Of a stretch of 64,000 nucleotides of DNA, positions 36,128 through 44,936 are shown in pieces. The notes beneath the pieces are model-generated. The model did not search any database. It saw only the letters and a list, made by a program, of their open reading frames with translations, and had not been told where the DNA came from. The DNA comes from Mycolicibacterium baixiangningiae (GTDB taxonomy: Bacteria > Actinomycetota > Actinomycetes > Mycobacteriales > Mycobacteriaceae). A program made the position numbers and the translations under genes. The DNA is taken from the NCBI RefSeq assembly GCF_016313185.1, contig NZ_CP066218.1, positions 3,782,001 to 3,846,000 of the forward strand. The letters are read 5' to 3'. Within the stretch, counting starts at the first letter, position 1. Each line of letters begins with the position of its first letter.

Positions 36128-36190
36128 GCGCGAAACAGCATTCCCGGCTGTCAAGACGACGCCTTCGTAGCCGGGAATGCTGTTTCGCGC
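36128..36190. terminator. 22-bp perfect inverted repeat (terminator-like)
   Basis: Arms 36128-36149 (GCGCGAAACAGCATTCCCGG plus two) and 36169-36190 are exact reverse complements with a 19-base loop. The arms are long and GC-rich, without a strong U-run. It lies between the LLM remnant (plus) and a small membrane protein gene (minus) and probably serves both directions. Confidence 0.75.
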
Positions 36191-36207
36191 GGCAGGCGGG
36201 CCGGGCG

Positions 36208-36399
36208 TCACGACCTGCCAGACCGCCAACCCACATAGATCAGTCCGATACCCAACGCTGCGATGACCGGACCGGCAATCGACCACGTCGTGGTGCCGCT
36301 CATCGGGCTGCCCCCGACGAACCCGAACCCCTGCAGCGCGAAGAGCCCGCCCGCCAGCGCCACCAGAACTCCGAGCACGACCAGCACGACGCTTCTCAT
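36208..36399 (-). CDS. Small two-helix membrane protein, unknown function
   Basis: 63 residues. Two hydrophobic segments (VVLVVLGVLVALAGGLFALQ and IAGPVIAALGIGLIYVGW) are joined by a short polar loop with FGFVGGSPMSGTTTW, and the protein ends in WRSGRS. Small proteins of this kind are common in mycobacteria upstream of or beside xerC. No enzymatic motif is seen. ATG 36399 was chosen. It precedes the convergent terminator-like repeat. Confidence 0.7.
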   Translation of the reverse strand: MRSVVLVVLGVLVALAGGLFALQGFGFVGGSPMSGTTTWSIAGPVIAALGIGLIYVGWRSGRS

Positions 36400-36459
36400 C
36401 CGGCCACACTAACCGCAGACGGTGGCCGTTCGTGGCAGGGCGTTTCGCGGGGCGGGAGG

Positions 36460-37362
36460 CTACGCGCGGGGGTGGGCCTGGTCGTGGACAGCGCGCAGGC
36501 GCGCGACGGTGACGTGGGTGTACAGCTGGGTGGTCGCGAGCGTCGAGTGGCCCAGCAGTTCCTGCACGATGCGCAGGTCCGCGCCGCCCTCGAGCAGGTG
36601 GGTGGCGGCGCTGTGCCGCAGGCCGTGCGGGCCGATGTCGGGTGCGCCGGCCACCGCGCCGACGGTCTGGTGCACGACGGTGCGGGCCTGACGCGGGTCG
36701 AGGCGCCGCCCGCGGGCCCCGAGCAGCAGCGCGGGTCCGGACTCGGGGGTGGCCAACGCCGGGCGGCCACCGGTCAGCCACGCCCGCAGTGCCTGCTCGG
36801 CCGGTTCGCCGAACGGGACAGTGCGCTGTTTATCGCCTTTGCCGAGCACCCGCAACAGCCGCCGCGCGGTGTCGACGTCGTCGATGTCCAGCCCGCACAG
36901 TTCGCTCACCCGGATCCCGGTCGCGTACAGCATCTCGACGATCAGATGGTCCCGAAGGGCGAGCGGATCCCCTTGCTGGGCACCGGAATTCGCGGCGTCG
37001 AGCGCGTCGAGCGCCTGATCCTGGCGCAATACGGCCGGTAGGGTCCGTCGCGCCTTGGGCATCTGCAACCGGGTGGACGGATCGCTGGACATCAGTCCGC
37101 GGCGTACCGCCCACGCGGAGAACGTCTTCACCGCCGACGTCCGCCGGGCCAGTGTGGTGCGTGCGGTTCCGGCCGACGCCTGCGCGGAGAGCCATGCACG
37201 CAGCAGCGGCAGGGTCAGGGCCGAAAGGTCGGCGCCGGGTGCCCGTTCGTCGGCGAATGCGAACAGCGACCGCAGATCGCCCCGATACGCACGCCGGGTG
37301 TGGTCGGAGCGGCCCCGCTCCAGCGCGAGGTACTGGTCGAACTCGTCGAGGACGGACTCCAC
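36460..37362 (-). CDS. xerC: Tyrosine recombinase XerC
   Basis: The 300-residue protein has the SAM-like N-terminal core-binding domain ([20 protein letters not shown]) and the catalytic domain with Arg in [16 protein letters not shown], His-x-x-Arg in [15 protein letters not shown], His in [10 protein letters not shown] and the nucleophile Tyr in [11 protein letters not shown]. With XerD it resolves chromosome dimers at dif. Start GTG 37362. It is in the conserved mycobacterial place between the M23 peptidase and the siderophore-interacting protein gene. Confidence 0.96.
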   Translation of the reverse strand: MESVLDEFDQYLALERGRSDHTRRAYRGDLRSLFAFADERAPGADLSALTLPLLRAWLSAQASAGTARTTLARRTSAVKTFSAWAVRRGLMSSDPSTRLQMPKARRTLPAVLRQDQALDALDAANSGAQQGDPLALRDHLIVEMLYATGIRVSELCGLDIDDVDTARRLLRVLGKGDKQRTVPFGEPAEQALRAWLTGGRPALATPESGPALLLGARGRRLDPRQARTVVHQTVGAVAGAPDIGPHGLRHSAATHLLEGGADLRIVQELLGHSTLATTQLYTHVTVARLRAVHDQAHPRA

Positions 37363-37393
37363 GCCCCTACCGTGGCAGAGCTGCCGCGGGTGT

Positions 37394-38554
37394 CTAGCCG
37401 ACGCGCCGCAGCGTGTCCGGGGTGAGATCGGCCAAGGTCGGATAGCCGTCGACGGCCATGGTCAGGTCGGCTTCGGCGAGCAGCGAGCGCAGCACGTGGA
37501 CGACACCGTCGACGCCGCCGAGCGCCAACCCGTAGGCGTACGGCCGCCCGATGCCCACCGCGGTGGCACCGAGCGCGAGCGCCTTGACGATGTCCGCACC
37601 GCCGCGGATGCCCGAGTCGAAGAGCACCGGCAGCCCGTCGGCCGCCTCCACGACACCCGGCAGGCAGTCGATGGCGGGCAGGCCGCCGTTGGCCTGCCGC
37701 CCACCATGGTTGGAGCAGTAGATTCCGTCGACGCCCTCGTCTTTGGCGCGCCGGGCGTCGTCGGCGTGGCAGATGCCCTTGACGATGAGCGGCAGCGTGG
37801 TCAGCGACCGCAGCCACGGCAGGTCGTCCCACGTCAGGGGATTGCCGAACAGGGACACCCACTTGAACACCGCGGCCTGCGGGTTCTCCTCGGGCGACTG
37901 GGCCAGCCCGGCCCGGAACACCGGGTCGCTGGTGTAGTTGGCCAGGCAGCGGCCGCGCAGCTGCGGAAAGTTCGACGTCGACAGGTCGCGGGGCCGCCAC
38001 CCCGGCACCCACGTGTCGAGCGTGACGATGATGCCCTTGTATCCGGCCGCCTCCGCGCGTTGCACCAGGCTCGCGGCCAACTCCCTGTCGGTCGGGGTGT
38101 AGAGCTGGAAGAAGCCGGGCGTATCGCCGAACTCGGCGGCGACGTCTTCGAGCGGGTCTTCGGTCAGCGTGGAGACCACCATCGGCACCCCGGTGCGTGC
38201 GGCGGCGCGGGCCGTGGCGAGGTCGCCGTGCCCGTCCTGCGCGCAGATACCGATGACACCGATGGGCGCCATGAAAACCGGTGCGGGCAAGGACAATCCG
38301 AAGAGTTCGACCGACAGGTCGCGCTCGCGGGTGGCGCGGAACATCCGCGGCACCAGACCCCAGTTGTCGAATGCGGTGCGGTTCACCCGCTGGGTCCGCT
38401 CGTCACCCGCCCCGCCCGCGACGTAGGAGTACACCGACGGCGGCATCGCGGACTGCGCCTTGGCCTCCCACTCCGCGAACGTCATCGACAGGTTCGGCAT
38501 GATGCCGGACAGTCCCTGCAGGTAGATCTCGAGTTGGTAGTCGCCGAATGCCAT
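37394..38554 (-). CDS. FMN-dependent alpha-hydroxy-acid oxidase (lactate 2-monooxygenase-like)
   Basis: The 386-residue protein has the TIM-barrel flavoenzyme plan: [53 protein letters not shown], the active-site [16 protein letters not shown] with catalytic His and Arg, and [19 protein letters not shown]. The length, the [12 protein letters not shown] start and the loop features resemble mycobacterial lactate 2-monooxygenase, which converts lactate to acetate, CO2 and water. It is inserted between xerC and the SIP gene. Alternative substrate: another L-2-hydroxyacid. Confidence 0.9.
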   Translation of the reverse strand: MAFGDYQLEIYLQGLSGIMPNLSMTFAEWEAKAQSAMPPSVYSYVAGGAGDERTQRVNRTAFDNWGLVPRMFRATRERDLSVELFGLSLPAPVFMAPIGVIGICAQDGHGDLATARAAARTGVPMVVSTLTEDPLEDVAAEFGDTPGFFQLYTPTDRELAASLVQRAEAAGYKGIIVTLDTWVPGWRPRDLSTSNFPQLRGRCLANYTSDPVFRAGLAQSPEENPQAAVFKWVSLFGNPLTWDDLPWLRSLTTLPLIVKGICHADDARRAKDEGVDGIYCSNHGGRQANGGLPAIDCLPGVVEAADGLPVLFDSGIRGGADIVKALALGATAVGIGRPYAYGLALGGVDGVVHVLRSLLAEADLTMAVDGYPTLADLTPDTLRRVG

Positions 38555-38605
38555 GCCTGTCAGCGTGCCAGCCCGCACACCGGGGGCGTCGTAGACTCGC
38601 GTGTC

Positions 38606-39466
38606 TCAGCCCGCGGCTTCGGCTTTCGCCAGCTCCGCCTTCCACTGCCGGAACGTCTCCTCGGTGCGGCCCCGCCGCCAGTAGCCCGAGATCGACGACG
38701 CCCACTTGGCCTCGACGCCGCGTTCCTTGCGGATGTAGGACCGCAGGTTGTGCATGACGGCCTGAGCCTCGCCGTGGATGAAGACCTGCACCTGCCCGGG
38801 CAGCCACAACGCCTCCTTGACCGCCGCGACCAGCGGGGCGTGGTCACCGGCAGCTTCCTCGGGAACCAGGTCGGCGCGTCCGCCGCGGTAGATCCAGCTG
38901 ACCGACACACCCTCCGGCGCGGACAGAGGAAGCACGTCGTCGGGACCGGCGACCTCGATGAACACCTTGCCGACGGCGTCGGCCGGCAGCGCCTCGAGCA
39001 CCGCGCTGATGGCGGGCAAGGCCGCCTCGTCCCCGGCGAGCAGATGCCAGTCGGCCGCCGGGTCGGGGCTGTAGGCCCCCGAGGGCCCCATGAGGTAGGC
39101 GGGTTGGCCCGGCTGCGCCGAGGCGGCCCACGGGCCGGCCACACCGTGCTCGCCGTGGACGACGAAGTCGATGGTGACCTCCCCGCGGTCTGGGTCGACC
39201 TTGCGCACGGTGTAGGTCCGCACCACCGGCCGCTTCTCGGGCGGGAGCACTGTGAAGCTGTCGAGGGTCAGCGGCCGCTCGAGGGCCGACACGTCGATCC
39301 CGTTCTGGACGATGACGAGTTTCACGTAGGCATCGGCGAAGTCGCTGGGGGTGAAGGTGTCGAAACCGGGCCCCGATCCGTTGCCGCCGAGCACCACGCG
39401 GACCATATGGGGTGCCAACTGCTCGGTGCGCACCACTTCGAACGTGTGGACCGGTCGTCCAGCCAC
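38606..39466 (-). CDS. viuB: Siderophore-interacting protein (ViuB/SIP family ferric reductase)
   Basis: The 286-residue protein has an N-terminal FAD domain (PVVRTYTVRKVDPDRGEVTI with the RxYT motif, FVVHGEHGVAGPWA, PAYLMGPSGAYSPDP) and a C-terminal SIP domain (WHLLAGDEAALPAISAVLEA, VQVFIHGEAQAVMHNLRSYI). Such proteins reduce ferric siderophores in the cytoplasm to release iron. The GTG 39466 follows GGGAGG. It is the counterpart of Rv2895c (viuB). The iron genes at 45800-52700 are the possible source of its substrate. Confidence 0.93.
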   Translation of the reverse strand: MAGRPVHTFEVVRTEQLAPHMVRVVLGGNGSGPGFDTFTPSDFADAYVKLVIVQNGIDVSALERPLTLDSFTVLPPEKRPVVRTYTVRKVDPDRGEVTIDFVVHGEHGVAGPWAASAQPGQPAYLMGPSGAYSPDPAADWHLLAGDEAALPAISAVLEALPADAVGKVFIEVAGPDDVLPLSAPEGVSVSWIYRGGRADLVPEEAAGDHAPLVAAVKEALWLPGQVQVFIHGEAQAVMHNLRSYIRKERGVEAKWASSISGYWRRGRTEETFRQWKAELAKAEAAG

Positions 39467-39531
39467 GAATGCCTCCCAATGTCTGTGCTGATCTTCTTCG
39501 ACGATACGAGCGGGGCGGGCCGCACGGTCGG

Positions 39532-40662
39532 CTACCGCTTCCTGGCCAGTCTCCAGCGGCCACCGTCATGCCCCACCAACCCTGCCATCTCCAGCATCGC
39601 GAGCGGTCCCAGGACCTGGTAGGCCGGGATGCCCGCGGCGACGGCCACCTCGTCCGCGCTGCGCGCCCCCCGCTTCGGCAGGGCGTCGTACACCCGCCGC
39701 TCGGTGTCGGTGAGCGCGTCGAGCGGTGAGGCGGGCCGTTCGTCGGCCGGCGCCAGTTCCCCCATCCGACCGACCAGCTCGACGACCTCCTCGGCCCGGG
39801 TGACGACCAGGGCGCCGTCGCGCAACAGCCGGTGACACCCCACCGACGCCGCGGAGGTGACCGGCCCGGGCACTGCGCACACGTTGGTGCCGAGAGCGCC
39901 GGCCCACCCCGCGGTGTTGGCCGCACCACTGCGGGCGCCGGCCTCGACCACCACCGTGGCGCCCGACAACGCCGCAACGAGCCGGTTGCGGGTCAGAAAG
40001 CGGGTCCGGGTCGGGCGGGAGCCCGGCGGATACTCACTGAGCACCAGACCGTCGTCGGCGATCCTGCGCAGCAGCCCGGCGTGGCCCGCCGGGTAGGGCA
40101 CGTCGATGCCCCCTGCGACCACCGCGACGGTCACCCCCTCACCGGCGAGTGCCGCCCGATGCGCGGCGCCGTCGATGCCGAACGCGCCGCCCGACACCAC
40201 GGCGACATCACGCATCGCCAGACCGGCGGCCAGATCCGCCGCCACGTGCTCGCCGTATGCGGTGGCGGCACGAGTCCCGACGATCGCCGCGGCGCGAGAG
40301 GCCACCTCGCCCATACGCGCCGGACCGACCGCCCACAGCACCAACGGTGGATGGCCCTGCGGCCGCTGGCTGACCTCAGCGTTGGTGAACTTCAGGAAGT
40401 TCACCAGCGGCCACTCGTCGTCGAAGGCGGTGACCAGCCGCCCACCCATGCGGGCCAGCACATCGAGATCCCCTTGTGCACAGTCTTGTTCGCGACGTGC
40501 TTCGGTCTTCCGCTTGAGCGCCTCGTCCTTCAGGTCACCACGTCGGATCTTCTCGGCCGCCACCACCGGCCCGTCGCGCGCCACCAACGTGGCGAGTTCC
40601 GGACACGGCGGTTCGGCGACCCGAGACAGGTACGCCCAGGCGCGTTCCACCTCGGTGCTCAT
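39532..40662 (-). CDS. dprA: DNA-processing protein DprA
   Basis: From ATG 40662 the 376-residue protein shows the Rossmann-like DprA core: AAIVGTRAATAYGEHVAADL, VVSGGAFGIDGAAHRAALAG, VAVVAGGIDVPYPAGHAGLL, LSEYPPGSRPTRTRFLTRNR and VVVEAGARSGAANTA, followed by a C-terminal winged helix around LTDTERRVYDALPKRG. It loads RecA on incoming single-stranded DNA. The start overlaps the comM stop (ATGA), giving a yraN-comM-dprA unit as in other mycobacteria. Confidence 0.97.
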   Translation of the reverse strand: MSTEVERAWAYLSRVAEPPCPELATLVARDGPVVAAEKIRRGDLKDEALKRKTEARREQDCAQGDLDVLARMGGRLVTAFDDEWPLVNFLKFTNAEVSQRPQGHPPLVLWAVGPARMGEVASRAAAIVGTRAATAYGEHVAADLAAGLAMRDVAVVSGGAFGIDGAAHRAALAGEGVTVAVVAGGIDVPYPAGHAGLLRRIADDGLVLSEYPPGSRPTRTRFLTRNRLVAALSGATVVVEAGARSGAANTAGWAGALGTNVCAVPGPVTSAASVGCHRLLRDGALVVTRAEEVVELVGRMGELAPADERPASPLDALTDTERRVYDALPKRGARSADEVAVAAGIPAYQVLGPLAMLEMAGLVGHDGGRWRLARKR

Positions 40663-42170
40663 CGCCCGCCCTCCACCTGACGGAAGCTCAGCGCTATCCC
40701 GACGTCGTCCTTGGTCGGGGACGACCGCCCGGCGAGGTCGGCCAGAGTCCACGCGACGCGCATCGACCTGTCCACTCCCCGGATGCTCAGCACGCCGCGG
40801 TCCAACGCGGTCTGCAGCGGCTCCATCGCGTCGGTGGACAGGCGGAACTTCCTGCGCAGCAGAGGTCCGCTGACTTCGGCGTTGGTGCGGATGCCGTACG
40901 GCCGCCACCGTTGCGCGGCCGCCGCGCGGGCTGCTGCGACCCGTTCACGCACCACGGATGTGGGCTCGCCCGTTTCCGGGGTGAACGCACCGGCCCGCAC
41001 CGGGTGCAGCTCCACCCGGAGGTCGACACGGTCGAGCAGTGGGCCCGACAGCTTGCCGAGGTAGCGACGCTTGACGCCACCCGGGCAGATGCAGTCCCTG
41101 GGATTGGGCGGTGCGCAGGGGCACGGATTGGCGGCCAGCACCAGTTGGAAGCGCGCGGGGTAATGGGCGACACCGTCTCGGCGGGCGAGCCGGATCTCGC
41201 CGTCTTCCAACGGGGTTCGCAGTGCCTCCAACGCGCTGACCCGGAGCTCGGCGCATTCGTCGAGGAAGAGTACGCCGCGGTGGGCGCGGCTGACGGCACC
41301 GGGCCGCGCGAGTCCGGACCCGCCACCGACCAGTGCTGCGACGCTCGACGTGTGATGCGGGGCGACGAAGGGCGGACGGGTGATCAACGGCGTGGCACCG
41401 GTCAGTAGACCCGCCACCGAATGGATCGCCGTCACCTCGAGGGACTCCCCTTCCGACAGCGGCGGTAACAAACCCGGAAGCCGTTGCGCCAGCATCGTTT
41501 TGCCCACCCCCGGCGGACCGGTCAGCATCAGGTGGTGTGCGCCGGCGGCGGCCACCTCGACGGCGAAGCGGGCGTGTGCCTGGCCGACGACGTCGGCGAG
41601 GTCGGCGGTCTCGTCGGCCTCGACCGGCGGTGCGGCGATGCGGGCTTCCAGGTCGGCTTTGCCAGCCAGCCACCCGTGGAACTGTCCGAGTGTCCGCACA
41701 CCCCACACCTCGACGCCGTCGACGAGGCTCGCCTCGGCGAGGTTGTCGCGTGGCACGACCACGGCCGGCCACCCTTCGCGCTTGGCGGCCAGTACCGCCG
41801 GCAGTACCCCTTTGACGGCACGGACGCGGCCGTCGAGCGCCAATTCGCCGAGTAGAACGGTCTTGTCCAGCCGGCCCCACTCCTTCTTGCCGTGCGCAGA
41901 CATCACCGCGGCAGCCAACGCCAGGTCGTACACCGACCCCATCTTCGGCAGAGTGGCGGGCGAGAGCGCCAGCGTCAGCCGGGACATGGGCCATTCGGCG
42001 CCACAGTTGGTGATCGCCGCACGCACCCGGTCACGCGACTCCTGCAGCGCCGCATCGGGCAACCCGACCAGATGCACCCCAGGCAGCCCGTTGGAGATGT
42101 CGGCCTCGATCTCGACGATGACTCCGTCCAGGCCGAGCACCGCGACCGAGAACGCACGTCCCAGCGCCAT
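40659..42170 (-). CDS. comM: YifB/ComM-family Mg chelatase-like AAA ATPase
   Basis: 503 residues starting MALGRAFSVAVLGLDGVIVE. The N-terminal ChlI-type domain (EADISNGLPGVHLVGLPDAA, LALSPATLPKMGSVYDLALA) is followed by Walker A GPPGVGKTMLAQRLPGLLPP, Walker B VLFLDECAELR and the C-terminal lid with IRGVDRSMRVAWTLADLAG. ComM is a helicase that extends recombination during natural transformation. The ATG overlaps the yraN stop by one base. Confidence 0.96.
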   Translation of the reverse strand: MALGRAFSVAVLGLDGVIVEIEADISNGLPGVHLVGLPDAALQESRDRVRAAITNCGAEWPMSRLTLALSPATLPKMGSVYDLALAAAVMSAHGKKEWGRLDKTVLLGELALDGRVRAVKGVLPAVLAAKREGWPAVVVPRDNLAEASLVDGVEVWGVRTLGQFHGWLAGKADLEARIAAPPVEADETADLADVVGQAHARFAVEVAAAGAHHLMLTGPPGVGKTMLAQRLPGLLPPLSEGESLEVTAIHSVAGLLTGATPLITRPPFVAPHHTSSVAALVGGGSGLARPGAVSRAHRGVLFLDECAELRVSALEALRTPLEDGEIRLARRDGVAHYPARFQLVLAANPCPCAPPNPRDCICPGGVKRRYLGKLSGPLLDRVDLRVELHPVRAGAFTPETGEPTSVVRERVAAARAAAAQRWRPYGIRTNAEVSGPLLRRKFRLSTDAMEPLQTALDRGVLSIRGVDRSMRVAWTLADLAGRSSPTKDDVGIALSFRQVEGGR

Positions 42171-42538
42171 CACGCCACCCCCGTCAGATGGGTGATCTCC
42201 GGGGTGGCTTGCCGCCCGATCCGCACGCCGATGACGTCGATGCGCACCACCGCCCAGTGCTCGTCCTGACCGGCCAGCCACAACCCGGCCAGCCGGCGCA
42301 GCCGCCGCACCTTCTGCGGGGTGACCGCTTGGGCCACCCCGCCGAAACCGTCACCCGTGCGGGTCTTGACTTCGACGAACACCACCGCCCGCGCCGCGGG
42401 ATCAGTGACGATGACGTCGAGTTCGCCGTAGCGGCACCGCCAATTGCGTTCCAGCACTTGCATACCGAGATCGCGCAAGTGCTCGACGGCCAAGTCTTCC
42501 CCCAGCGCGCCGATCGCCGCGCGTGTCCACGAAGTCAT
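42170..42538 (-). CDS. yraN: YraN/UPF0102-family endonuclease-like protein
   Basis: The 122-residue protein has the predicted nuclease pattern of UPF0102: GEDLAVEHLRDLGMQVLERN, YGELDVIVTDPAARAVVFVE and VKTRTGDGFGGVAQAVTPQK, giving a GExxA, D, E-x-K array. The precise role is unsettled. It starts the yraN-comM-dprA unit. A 30-base part of it (42431-42460) recurs at 43761, across the next gene. ATG 42538 was taken; the frame is open 24 codons upstream. Confidence 0.92.
   Translation of the reverse strand: MTSWTRAAIGALGEDLAVEHLRDLGMQVLERNWRCRYGELDVIVTDPAARAVVFVEVKTRTGDGFGGVAQAVTPQKVRRLRRLAGLWLAGQDEHWAVVRIDVIGVRIGRQATPEITHLTGVA
42431..42460. repeat. 30-bp repeat, yraN copy
   Basis: This stretch in yraN (coding for LERNWRCR on the minus strand) matches 43761-43790 with two mismatches, in the same orientation and 1330 bases away. 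It is the parental copy because it lies inside the conserved gene. Confidence 0.8.
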
Positions 42539-42635
42539 GCCACGAGATTGCGCAGCGACACCGACACCGAGGGCACCGCGAGACCGAGTTATCCCCAGGC
42601 GCCGATTCATCCACAGCCCGGGCGTCGCGGCAGTG

Positions 42636-43685
42636 TCAGCCGGCTCGTTCCCCGATGGTGACGGTCATCTGCTGCTGGGCACTTCCGCGATGAACGGATA
42701 TTGGCACCTGGGCACCGGGTCGCGTGCGGCGCAGCGCACTCAACAGATCCTCCACACCGCGGACCGCGTTACCGTCCAGCTCGGTGATCACGTCGCCGGA
42801 TTGCACCCCGGCCGTCGCCGCGGGCGATCCGCGGTCCACCCCCGTGACGAGCGCTCCATCTTCGACGGACACACCCAGACCGCGCCGGACAGCCGGCGTC
42901 AACTGCGTGATCGACACCCCCAGATACGGGTGCGCCGCGCGCCCGCTCTCGAGCAACTGGTCGGACACGTCGATCGCGGTGGCGGACGGAATGGCAAAAC
43001 CGAGCGACACCGCGCCGGCCGCCGGTGGGATGTAGGCCTCGTTGATTCCGACCACCCGGCCCTCGGCGTCCAGCAGCGCTCCCCCGGAATTGCCCGGCGA
43101 TATCGGCGCGTCGGTCTGGATGAGATCGACAAGTGACTGACTCTGCGCCGCCGAACCGGGGATGTCGCGGTGCAGCCCGGAGATCACGCCGGCCGTCACC
43201 GAGTTCTGAAAGCCCAGCGGACTGCCGATCGCCACCGCCCAGTCGCCGGGCCGCGGCAGCTCGACGCGGTACTCCGGCACCGGCAGGCCGGTTCTCGAGC
43301 TGCGAACCACCGCCAGATCGGTGACCGTATCGGTGGCGAGCACGACACCGTTGGCCTGCTCGCCGTCGGCGAATTCGAGCGCGACGTCCCGCGCAGTCCC
43401 GACCACGTGGGCGTTGGTGACGATCACATCGGGTCGCAGCACCACTCCGCTGCCCACACCGTTGTCGATGCGCACGGTCACCACGCTCGGGCTGACCCGC
43501 TCCACCACGTCGGCGAACCCGGCCACCTGGGGCGAGCCGGCGGTCTGTGGATTCGGTGTGGGTGATTCCGCACTCGTTTGGCCACTCGTCTGCGCATTGT
43601 CCTGCTGGCTGCCGGAACCGCAGCCCGGCACCAGTGCCAGCACCGCCACGACTCCGAACGCCGTCACTCTCCTCCGTGTCCTCAC
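42636..43685 (-). CDS. Lipoprotein serine protease with PDZ domain (HtrA/DegP-like)
   Basis: The 349-residue protein has a lipoprotein signal peptide (AFGVVAVLALVPGCGSGS, lipobox LVPGC), a Thr/Ser/Gln/Pro linker, then the trypsin fold with catalytic His (VTNAHVVGTARD), Asp (DTVTDLAVVRSS) and Ser (SPGNSGGALLDAEG), and a C-terminal PDZ domain (GVSVEDGALVTGVDRGSPAA, VQSGDVITELDGNAVRGVED). It is likely anchored outside the membrane for protein quality control. It lies between yraN and a copy of a yraN fragment, which suggests that the gene came in with a rearrangement. Confidence 0.93.
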   Translation of the reverse strand: MRTRRRVTAFGVVAVLALVPGCGSGSQQDNAQTSGQTSAESPTPNPQTAGSPQVAGFADVVERVSPSVVTVRIDNGVGSGVVLRPDVIVTNAHVVGTARDVALEFADGEQANGVVLATDTVTDLAVVRSSRTGLPVPEYRVELPRPGDWAVAIGSPLGFQNSVTAGVISGLHRDIPGSAAQSQSLVDLIQTDAPISPGNSGGALLDAEGRVVGINEAYIPPAAGAVSLGFAIPSATAIDVSDQLLESGRAAHPYLGVSITQLTPAVRRGLGVSVEDGALVTGVDRGSPAATAGVQSGDVITELDGNAVRGVEDLLSALRRTRPGAQVPISVHRGSAQQQMTVTIGERAG

Positions 43686-43760
43686 GCCTGCCCCTCACCC
43701 ACCGATGCGATCTGTCCGCCACCTGTCCTCGTAGGTTACGACCAGCCCGAACCCGCCGCG

Positions 43761-43790
43761 GCGACACCGCCAATTGCGTTCCGGCACTTG
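43761..43790. repeat. 30-bp repeat, ectopic yraN copy
   Basis: It matches 42431-42460 at 28 of 30 bases, including the core ACCGCCAATTGCGTTCC. It sits in the 189-base gap between the protease gene and the divergent amidohydrolase. Similarity fades on both sides, so only a scrap of yraN was copied. Confidence 0.8.
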
Positions 43791-43874
43791 CCTATCGCCC
43801 GAATCCATGAGGCCGTCCCTCCGATGCGGGTAGCTTCGGCACCAGGGCATGGTTTCGGCGGAGGCGGGGCGAGG

Positions 43875-44840
43875 ATGCGCACCATCGCTTTGGAAGAGCA
43901 CTTCATCACCGGTGATCTCGCGCATTACAGCGACGCCACCCGTTCGCTGGCCCAGCCGCAGGTGTGGCAGGAAGCCAGCAGACGCCTCACCGACCTGGCC
44001 GAACAGCGGCTGGCCGATATGGACGCCGCCGGGGTCGATGTCGCGGTCCTTTCGCTGACCGCGCCGGGCATCCAGGCAGAGCCCGATCCGCAGCTCGCAG
44101 TAGCGCGGGCCGCCGAGGCCAACGACTTCCTGGCCGGTCTGATCGCCGCGAACCCCACCCGGTACCGGGGGTTCGCCGCGTTACCCCTGCAGAACGGCGA
44201 CGCCGCGGCCAGAGAACTGCAGCGCTCAGTCGAGCAACTCGGAATGTGCGGCGCCCTGGTCAACGCGCACACCCAGGGGGTGTATCTCGATGCGCCACCG
44301 CTGCGGGCGGTGTGGGAGCGCGCCGAAAGCCTCGACGTCCCGCTGTACCTGCACCCGGCCAACGGGTTCGACACCCCGCACGTCATCACCGGGCACCCCG
44401 AGCTGATCGGCCCGATGTGGAGTTGGGGCACCGACACCGCCACGCATGCGCTGCGGCTGATCTTCGCAGGGGTGTTCGACGACTTCCCCGGCGCCAAACT
44501 ACTGCTCGGCCACATGGGCGAGAGCCTGCCGTACTCACTGTGGCGCCTGGATTCCCGCTGGGACTGGCACCGCCACCACGGCATCGAACTCCAACTCGAC
44601 CACCCCTCGGAGTACCTGCGGCGCAATGTCTACGTGACCACCAGCGGGGTGTGCGACGATCCGCCGCTGTTGTGCGCGCTGGCCGCCCTGGGCTCCGAGC
44701 ACGTGCTCTTCGCCACCGACTATCCGTACGAGGACATCACCACGGCGACCGCGTTTCTGGCCGGTGCCGCGATCAGCGACGACGACCGGGCCAGGATCAG
44801 CCACGGCAACGCCGAGCGGCTGCTGCACATCGACCCATGA
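43875..44840 (+). CDS. Metal-dependent amidohydrolase-2 (gamma-resorcylate decarboxylase-like)
   Basis: The 321-residue protein opens with RTIALEEHFITGDLAHY: the EEH motif replaces HxH and is typical of the decarboxylase branch (gamma-resorcylate decarboxylase, ACMSD). Other ligand regions are YLHPANGFDTP (His), LLLGHMGESLPYSLWRLDSR (His) and VLFATDYPYEDI (Asp). It may remove CO2 from a hydroxylated aromatic acid. Start ATG 43875 follows GGGGCGAGG. The longer frame to 43578 has no similarity and overlaps the protease antisense. Confidence 0.85.
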   Translation: MRTIALEEHFITGDLAHYSDATRSLAQPQVWQEASRRLTDLAEQRLADMDAAGVDVAVLSLTAPGIQAEPDPQLAVARAAEANDFLAGLIAANPTRYRGFAALPLQNGDAAARELQRSVEQLGMCGALVNAHTQGVYLDAPPLRAVWERAESLDVPLYLHPANGFDTPHVITGHPELIGPMWSWGTDTATHALRLIFAGVFDDFPGAKLLLGHMGESLPYSLWRLDSRWDWHRHHGIELQLDHPSEYLRRNVYVTTSGVCDDPPLLCALAALGSEHVLFATDYPYEDITTATAFLAGAAISDDDRARISHGNAERLLHIDP

Positions 44841-44936
44841 TCCGCACGGCCCGACGTCGGAGTTTCACGCTCGTCGAAAAGGGGGACTCGTAGCCGTTCC
44901 ATTCTGGGCTGCACCGACGCAGGAGGTTTTTCACAC

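Noticed and set aside
37055..39622. 855-codon plus-strand open frame
   Set aside because: It lies antisense to xerC, the lactate monooxygenase-like gene and the SIP gene, all with clear motifs; the translation is Arg/His/Gly-rich with no domain. Typical GC-rich shadow frame.
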